Shown: positions 58,166 to 64,000 of the stretch, one piece after another
How positions within the stretch are numbered: position 1 is the stretch's first letter
Layout of the letters: each line of letters opens with the position of its first letter
The notes under the pieces: generated by a model
Databases searched by the model: none
What the model was told of the DNA's origin: nothing
What the model saw: only the letters and a program-made list of their open reading frames with translations
Made by a program: the position numbers and the translations under genes
From: Marasmius tenuissimus
Lineage: Eukaryota; Basidiomycota; Agaricomycetes; Agaricales; Marasmiaceae
DNA: 64,000 bases
NCBI GenBank assembly: GCA_029532415.1
Contig: JAQOTA010000046.1
Location: 1,550,001-1,614,000, forward strand
Direction: 5' to 3'

Positions 58166-60747
58166 TCACTGCGTGTCCCGAGCGATCCAAACCCTCAACG
58201 GACACTGTCCGCCCTTCTCCACTTCTCCCTCAATAGTCGGCACCATGACACCACATGCCTCCCGCCTGATCTTGTCACACTCGGGAGTTGTCGAGAACTC
58301 GAAATTGCTGATCAACTCGACGAGGAAGGTTTGCAGTTCGAGGACACTATGAGAGAGGTGAACGTACAATGTTATTCGGCGGGATTTCAAACGCTTCAGA
58401 ATGGTACTCACGCGAATCGCCAACCAATACACGAACGTACGCCTCCGGAGAACGTCAGGCTGTAAGTTTGTCAGAAGGGAGACACCACTGAGGGCTGGGA
58501 ACAGTTTCTCTCTCACAGGTTTGCATAAACACCGATCGATGTGCCGCCTTTTTTCGAGTCATCGTTCTCGAGCCATCGCTCCGGTCGGAAAACGTGCGCA
58601 TCTTCCCCATACACCTCTTTGTTCCTGTGGACTTCATCAGAAGGTGGCGGAAAACCAAACCCTAGGAATCAGACGAACCTGTTATAACCCGCAATAGAAA
58701 GCATAACCTTCTGCCCCTTAGGCACAGGAATTTCGTTGATCTCCTTCCCACTCGCGGTCTTGATACTTTCGCTTAGGGGGAGACAGTCATCCACAAACGC
58801 CATCCTGAGTATACGGATGGCAGCAGGGTGGTATCGCATCGCTTCCTGTGTACGAGGAGGGTTTCCAGATTGTCAGAACGAGTTCAGACAGAGCGAAGGA
58901 TGGTGAAATCACCTTCAAGACAGCGTTCATATAAGGCAGAGAGTCGTAATCGTCCGCCGTAAATCCAGATTGCGAGCGTCTTTCAGAGACAAGTTGAGAT
59001 TCCTTTTCGCGAATTTCCTTTCGAAGCTTTTCTTGGATTTTGGGATGGCGGGACAACTCGAGAAGAATCCAGCTGATAGAGTTGGCTATGCAACGGATAT
59101 CGGATGACATTCACAAACTGTAATAGACAACCAAGATCGCAGGAACTTACCGGTCGTCTCATGGCCCGCAATGAAGATAATCCTATCGATTATACGTCAA
59201 TGTTCTGACTCGAGCCAGAGAAGAAATCAGACTCACAGCATCTGAGCATACAACTCCTCGTCACTCATCCTCGTCCTCTCATTCTGAGAGGCCATGTTGG
59301 CTTTAACTGAATAACGGAGAGCATTAACGCCGCTGTTGTGTATCGGATGGACACTCAAAAGACTCACCCAAAAGTGACATGACATCTCTAACCCCCTTTC
59401 CTTCTCTATCTAAAATCTCCTTCGATTTTTCTTGAACCAACTCCCTCGCAATCTCCCTCGCGACTTCCCTTGCCTGTCGCCCACGAGCGAGTCGAGGATC
59501 AGATTTCGATAGGTATTCAAATAATCTCGCCATGAATTTGATAGGAAGGAGGGAGGCTACAGCGTTCACGATCATAGATTTGTCAGAGGGGGCGGCAAAC
59601 ATGTCTGCGCTGTGGTTGGTGGTCGATGAGGGCTGTGATTTCAACTACAAATGAGACGGAACGGCCCACAAAAGATTGTGATACGCCTTAGAAAGTCGAT
59701 TGTCTTGGTTCTCCATAGCGCCAAAGTTGTAGTCGAAGCCAGCTTGACGCGATGTAAGCTCTTTAGATTGAACAGGTATATTGGCAGTGCTCACCCTGTC
59801 CAATCGCATCCAACGTAGCGCGAGACGTCCATCTGGGTATGTTGAAGACGTCTGACTGATCGTTGGAGACCAACAGCATATCTTTCCACTTATTCGAAAG
59901 CTAGAGATAGGCAGAGATCCAAAAAAGGTTTGTTTCAAGTCTGAGCCGTGCTACAGGGAAGATGGACTGACCGAAGACGCAGCAGCAGAGAAAATGGGGA
60001 CCAAGGCTTTCGCTTCCGAAGCACCAAACGCGGGGTTCATGATTCTTCGATGTCTTTTGTGATCCTCACCTGATGGAAATGGAGAAACATTGAGCCACCG
60101 CTCTCTTAGAAGATGATTGGCTACGAACCTTGTACAACAGTAATCCCAGGACCTTCAACGCACGAGAATAATTTTCGTCAGCAAAAGCCAGCAGCAGAAT
60201 GAATTGAAGGATAAAGAAACTCACCAGTGACGAACAGACCACGAGCTCGTTGCTCGGCAGAAGCTCCCCATCGATATCCCTGCAAGATATGGTGGACGGC
60301 CTTAGGGTCCGAGATGAGCAAACGGTCTTCCTGATGTTTGAGTTAAATTACAGCGACGACATTATTGGGACTCTACAAGTACCCCAAATGGCGCTTTGAA
60401 CCGGACGACGTTTCCGAATCGTGAAAACCACTGAAAGTCGACCTAGTCACTCGGCTCAGCTCTGAAGGTCCTGTGCGCTCGAATCCAGACATATAGAGGA
60501 TACTCACCTCCCCTGCCTGAGTTCGAAGCACCTCCCCAAGGTTGCCTGTTCGTCGTCGCTGTCGTCAGTCACCAAGCCACCAACACCGAGTCATATTCCG
60601 AAGCTCACCTATCCAGAACGAAGGGCTCTTCGGACCTGCAATATCAGCAACCGAGACATTTCTGGATTTGCGAGTGCGGTAGAGAACCACGCCAGCCATC
60701 GTGGCCAGGAGTATCGAGAGTTGGACTTGGAGGAGAGACACAGTCAT
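58166..60747 (-). CDS. Cytochrome P450 monooxygenase, 554 aa, 16 exons
   Basis: Membrane-anchored haem monooxygenase of the ER, working with a P450 reductase. Minus-strand exons: 60609-60747, 60508-60545, 60383-60442, 60225-60330, 60129-60152, 59972-60069, 59795-59900, 59670-59742, 59368-59609, 59237-59306, 59151-59182, 58913-59085, 58679-58845, 58517-58624, 58412-58459 and 58166-58346. Hydrophobic anchor: [19 protein letters not shown], then the PGP-like [10 protein letters not shown]-helix: [16 protein letters not shown]-helix: IAGHETTANS. K-helix ExxR: EAMR. FRPERW, and the haem loop [14 protein letters not shown] with the Cys ligand. All catalytic elements are intact. It looks like a basidiomycete CYP of the CYP5000-series type, but the family is not assignable by eye and the substrate is unknown. 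Confidence 0.93.
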
Positions 60748-62372
60748 GGTTTCGAGTTGGATGTTTGAGTTTGAGTTGCGGAAAGCCCTTTCTTTGGCTT
60801 ATATAGAAAACAGGCAAGAATGAGATAGGGTACCAAGGGGTCTTGGGGAGACGTGTACAGCCGGCGCTGTTTAACAGTATAATTGAATTCCTGAGTAGCC
60901 GTGATCACCCAGAAACCCTGACGCAATGTAGCCGCACTTTCCGATTAGAGTAGATCTGCTGTTCTAGTTTTGGACGTAGCGGGTTCTAAAAGAAGCGAGT
61001 ACTTACAGCGGGAATCATTAGTTCCTTCTACCACTGTACTAGGATGCACGTAGAGCAGGGTGCGCAGCATTCCTTCTTCTACCTTCACGAGCAAAGACTT
61101 CAGGTTGATTGAATCGCTACTCGTTGGCAGTTGCCGATGAGAAGATATTGATAGCGAGCCTGATTCTCTATATCCGTATCTTCGTGTCCCATTGAGTTGA
61201 GAGAAGATGGCAGTGGTGAAACGTGAACGTGTGAATTTTGAAAGTTCTTAGTTCCAAGCTCGAGTGCTGTGCCCGGCCCGCCCCCAGCTACGGTCCGGTC
61301 ATATACCGGACTCCAGCCACCAAGTTACAGTATCCTTAGGGGCGCACCAGCGCGCTATTCCCCGACTCTCTGTAGAAAATATCAGACGACAATATATGTG
61401 CACGTATTATAAGTAAGTATGTGGGTATGGTCACCAGAACATGCCAGCCCAGTACGATTCCGAATTAAGTAGAACAAAACCAACAGTTAACTCGCCTACC
61501 TAATTACCGTTAAGTAACAAACGGGTTTTGCTTCGTCACAAAATTGACCCCAAAAGCCAGAGTCTCCCGATACTCATCATGCAGTACAAATCAAATTGGA
61601 GTCTCCAAAGAACATGATCAATCATCGAGTACAGTCACTGAACGGTCACCAGGAGCCACGCAGCCCCATTCCTCACCGACCACCTCGTCTCAATTTGCTC
61701 AAGATGCGTACAAAGGAGGCCCTCAGGTTTTCATAGTGGGTCGATGAGGGGTCAAAGCGCTATTATTCTCTGTGCGCAAGGGCAAGCCAAAATGCCATTT
61801 AGATATTGGGACTCAGTTCGACGGTCAGTGAACGCGGACAAGAGTATTGGTTGACCAGTTTGAGCTGTTCCTACCATTCGGCGAGCTGATCGAATTCTTC
61901 GTTAGTCCTCGGAGGCCCTGAGTCTCGTTCTTTGTCGTCTTAAAGACCGTACCTGCAGCCCTTTTGGTGTTTTCAACTTGACTCACTGTCGCTCTAGGCA
62001 TCAGGATGTACTTTACTACCTGGGAGTCCAATGACTGGTCACTCTGGGATGAAGGTAAAAATCCAAGAAACAACAGGTTATTAAGAGCGACACAAAACAC
62101 CATTACGACAACGACGTGTAAGTATATACTCCTGAGTCAAGTAAGTAGGTACGAGTCCGAAAGTCCAACAATATGCGAATGAAAGCGAGTGGTAAAACGA
62201 ATGCAGTGTAAACGAGTTTACAGTCCTTTTTGAGGTTGAGTCCTTTTTATCTGACCAAGAAAAAAGAGGGAAGGGAGGGAAGGGAAAAGAAACAAGAAGA
62301 GAAGGGTAAACGCGTGCAACGTTTGTCCATTCCGCGTACAAGTCCAAGTCCAGGGTTTCCCGAGGTAAGCGC
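60748..62372. other. Intergenic between P450 and the third deacetylase
   Basis: P450 promoter side (TATATAAG on the minus strand near 60799-60806, about 55 bp before the ATG), followed by about 1.5 kb without coding pattern. The frames at 61544-61747 and 61825-62410 have no motif. The last part is the 3' flank of the deacetylase gene. Confidence 0.4.
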
Positions 62373-63419
62373 TTAGCATTTCCAGTTTCCCTAGAAGCCA
62401 AGCGGGTCAAGTCAGCATAGGAACAAGGAACGGAAGAGTACAGTCGTCAGGGGCGAGTGAGTGGCAGAAAAAAAGACGCGTAAGAAGCAGAGTCCCGCGC
62501 GTCCGCAGTAGAGGTTTAGGAAGAGAAAAGAAAGATACGATACTACTCACACTCTCAGGAGCTTGCGTGCGCTGATACGGCTGCTCACCCAAGCATTCAG
62601 CGACAGTGACCATCTTGTACCCACGTTGTTGGCACCACTCGACGACCTGCCACATTACCTCGTAGACGGTGTCGTCTGTTTAGATACATATCAGTAAGCG
62701 TCCGACCGAATGAACTGTAAGGAACAACGAAGACGTACGGTTGAACTCATGGTTCAAAGAGAGCACATTGTTCGGTCGGATATCCCATAGAAGATGACCA
62801 TAGTTAGAGCGCAGCTGGCCAGCTTCCGGACGAGGATCGGCAGAGTCTTGGGAGCTGCAAAAAAGATGCGTTAGTTATTCCTAACGAACACCAGTTACAA
62901 AAGCCTGAAGAACACCCACTCGAAGTCCCAGATAACGACCTTCTGCCCCCTCGCAGCCGCGACCTGTCTCACCAAATCATTATAATTCCCAAATGGCGGC
63001 CTCATGAACGCGGGAGTCACACCCGCAATTCTCTCCAACGCCTGTTCGACCTTCCAAAACTCATCGTGCAACTTGTCCCAATCCATCGTTTTCAAATCAC
63101 CATGCGACCAAGTATGCGAGGCCAATTGATGACCTTGGCTGTGGACGTATCGGATGGCGTCTTGGAAATCGTAGATGCAACGCCAGTTGTTACCGTTGAA
63201 GAAGAAGGTGGCTTTGCCACCAGCGTCGTGGATACGGTTGGCGATGTCGTAGATGTAGTCATAAGGACCGTCGTCGAAGGTAAGAGCGACGGTGTTGGGG
63301 ACAGTGCACGACGTGTAGACAGAGGCCAGTTGGCGCTTGTCATTTGTATGGGTGCCGTTGTGGGCGAGAGCCGTAGTGGCGACGGAGAGGAGGGCGGCGA
63401 ATACGGTGGAGAATTTCAT
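62373..63419 (-). CDS. Chitin deacetylase (CE4 / NodB domain), third copy (CDA3), 252 aa
   Basis: Minus-strand exons are 62920-63419, 62739-62854, 62551-62675 and 62373-62390. The start is set at the ATG opening MKFSTVFAALLSVATTALA, a good signal peptide; an in-frame ATG 33 bases upstream is less likely. Motifs are TFDDGP, SHTWSH (metal His pair), MRPPFGNYND, WDFDSQD and VLSLNHEF, so the active site is complete. It has four exons against eight in CDA1/CDA2 and is a more distant paralogue. It shares the 18-nt last exon, here encoding GNWKC. It is predicted to be secreted and to convert chitin to chitosan. Confidence 0.9.
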
Positions 63420-64000
63420 GATCGGCGGCGAGCGGGTGATGGGTATGGGCAAAAAAGGGAATAAGGGAAGGAGGGAGGGGATGCGGAGCCTTGTATCAGT
63501 GGGATGCTATAAATAAGAAAAAGGTTTAGCGCCTCAAGCTCAAGAATCAGCATGAGGTGTTTTTTGCTGACACGATGCCGGCTAGAATTTGATAAAATTC
63601 TAGTCAGACTATCAGACACTCAGCCAGGCACAAATGGCATTTAGTCGCCGAAAGTTAGACGGACCTTCGGAGGATAATTTTTAATCTTACCAAAACAAGT
63701 TCCATAATAGCCTGACTCACCGGAGCCCACAAAACATATTCTTCCATCCGCTCGACCACCCAGCGGCATCGGAGCCTCAGAAAAGACAAAAACCCACGCT
63801 CCTTTCAGTTTCTTGACATGGATAAAGATTCCGAGACTCCCTGAGACACCCCTAGACACCCTGTGGATCCAAGTCGAAGTTGTGGGGCTCATGACTAGCT
63901 CAGGTTCGAAGAAAAAACACACGTGGGATCGCCACCGCGGGCATCGATCCCCGTCTCTGTCCTTCTTGTGAGGGCTCGACTCCGGCCTGGAGTGCTTTGA
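63420..64000. other. Right edge, upstream of CDA3
   Basis: CDA3 promoter and leader; a TATAAATA on the minus strand near 63509-63516 lies about 90 bp before the ATG. The minus-strand frame at 63641-63922 has no motif. The last 75 bases contain a tRNA-like B-box pattern that could not be folded (see rejected items). Confidence 0.4.

Noticed and set aside
58459..58600. Apparent loss of the P450 haem-binding motif (a frame there ends in an unrelated tail and a stop)
   Set aside because: Using the GTGAGA donor at 58516 and the TTACAG acceptor before 58459 restores [14 protein letters not shown] in frame; the apparent break is an intron.
63927..64000. Possible tRNA at the right edge, minus strand (B-box-like GGGATCGATGCCC and a T run just downstream)
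   Set aside because: The T-arm would have an A or G at loop position 54 and mismatches in its stem, no matching 5' acceptor strand lies within the window, and the anticodon arm does not pair. It may be cut by the window end, so it cannot be called.
1..64000. CRISPR arrays, bacterial operons, phage or insertion sequences
   Set aside because: The genes are intron-rich and eukaryotic; no regularly spaced direct repeats, transposase motifs or long terminal inverted repeats were seen.

Overview
The window is nuclear DNA from a basidiomycete fungus, most likely an Agaricomycete. The coding regions are cut by many short introns (mostly 50-70 nt, GT-AG with a few GC-AG) and by very small exons. Two genes belong to the DUF6534 seven-helix membrane family, which is characteristic of Agaricomycetes, and one gene encodes a non-canonical G-protein alpha subunit of the kind basidiomycetes have expanded. 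The species cannot be named from the sequence. I rebuilt all gene models by hand from open frames, splice sites and family motifs. Exon phases close to an open frame in every resolved model except one esterase copy, which carries a stop.

Layout. The left part (1-21 kb) is gene-poor. It holds a small Gln/His/Ser-rich protein (1003-1819), a 588-aa protein with a basic C-terminus (6207-8096), a 1464-aa membrane protein of a lineage-specific family (10557-15001), an intron-containing tRNA-Gly(TCC) (16331-16425, minus) and the first DUF6534 gene with 22 exons (18490-20987). From 21.9 to 25.3 kb a convergent pair, chitin deacetylase (CDA1) and dienelactone-hydrolase-like protein (DLH1), forms one arm of an inverted segmental duplication. 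Its partner, DLH2 plus CDA2, lies at 42.7-46.1 kb. Between the arms are an eEF1A-type N-terminal/lysine methyltransferase (25762-26882), a Ser/Pro-rich hypothetical protein (27156-28751), the atypical G-alpha (29247-31779, minus), a 574-aa hypothetical protein (35011-36794, minus) and the second DUF6534 gene (40112-42175).

The right part (46-63 kb) looks metabolic. It has three alpha/beta-hydrolase fold-3 esterases (one at 46339-47847 on the minus strand, two in tandem at 51940-53383 and 54361-55808), an MFS sugar/lactose-permease-type transporter between them (48088-50932, minus), a broken C-terminal piece of a DUF1680/GH127-type glycosidase (56461-56899), a cytochrome P450 (58166-60747, minus) and a third chitin deacetylase (62373-63419, minus). 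The esterases share a promoter block (GAGTCTCAYCTGACC just upstream of a TATA-like ACATATAAG), so co-regulation is plausible. Together the secreted CE4 deacetylases, esterases, transporter and glycosidase fragment fit remodelling of cell-wall polymers and uptake of the products; this is inference.

The most unusual signals are: (1) the inverted CDA/DLH duplication with identical exon structure in both arms; (2) a G-alpha whose switch-II catalytic Gln is Ser, which lacks the N-terminal Gly and C-terminal Cys lipidation or modification sites, and which needs a 6-nt micro-exon to restore its FLAP motif; (3) micro-exons of 7-14 nt and GC-AG introns in the DUF6534 genes; (4) an esterase copy whose stop codon can be avoided only by a splice acceptor 6 nt further on.
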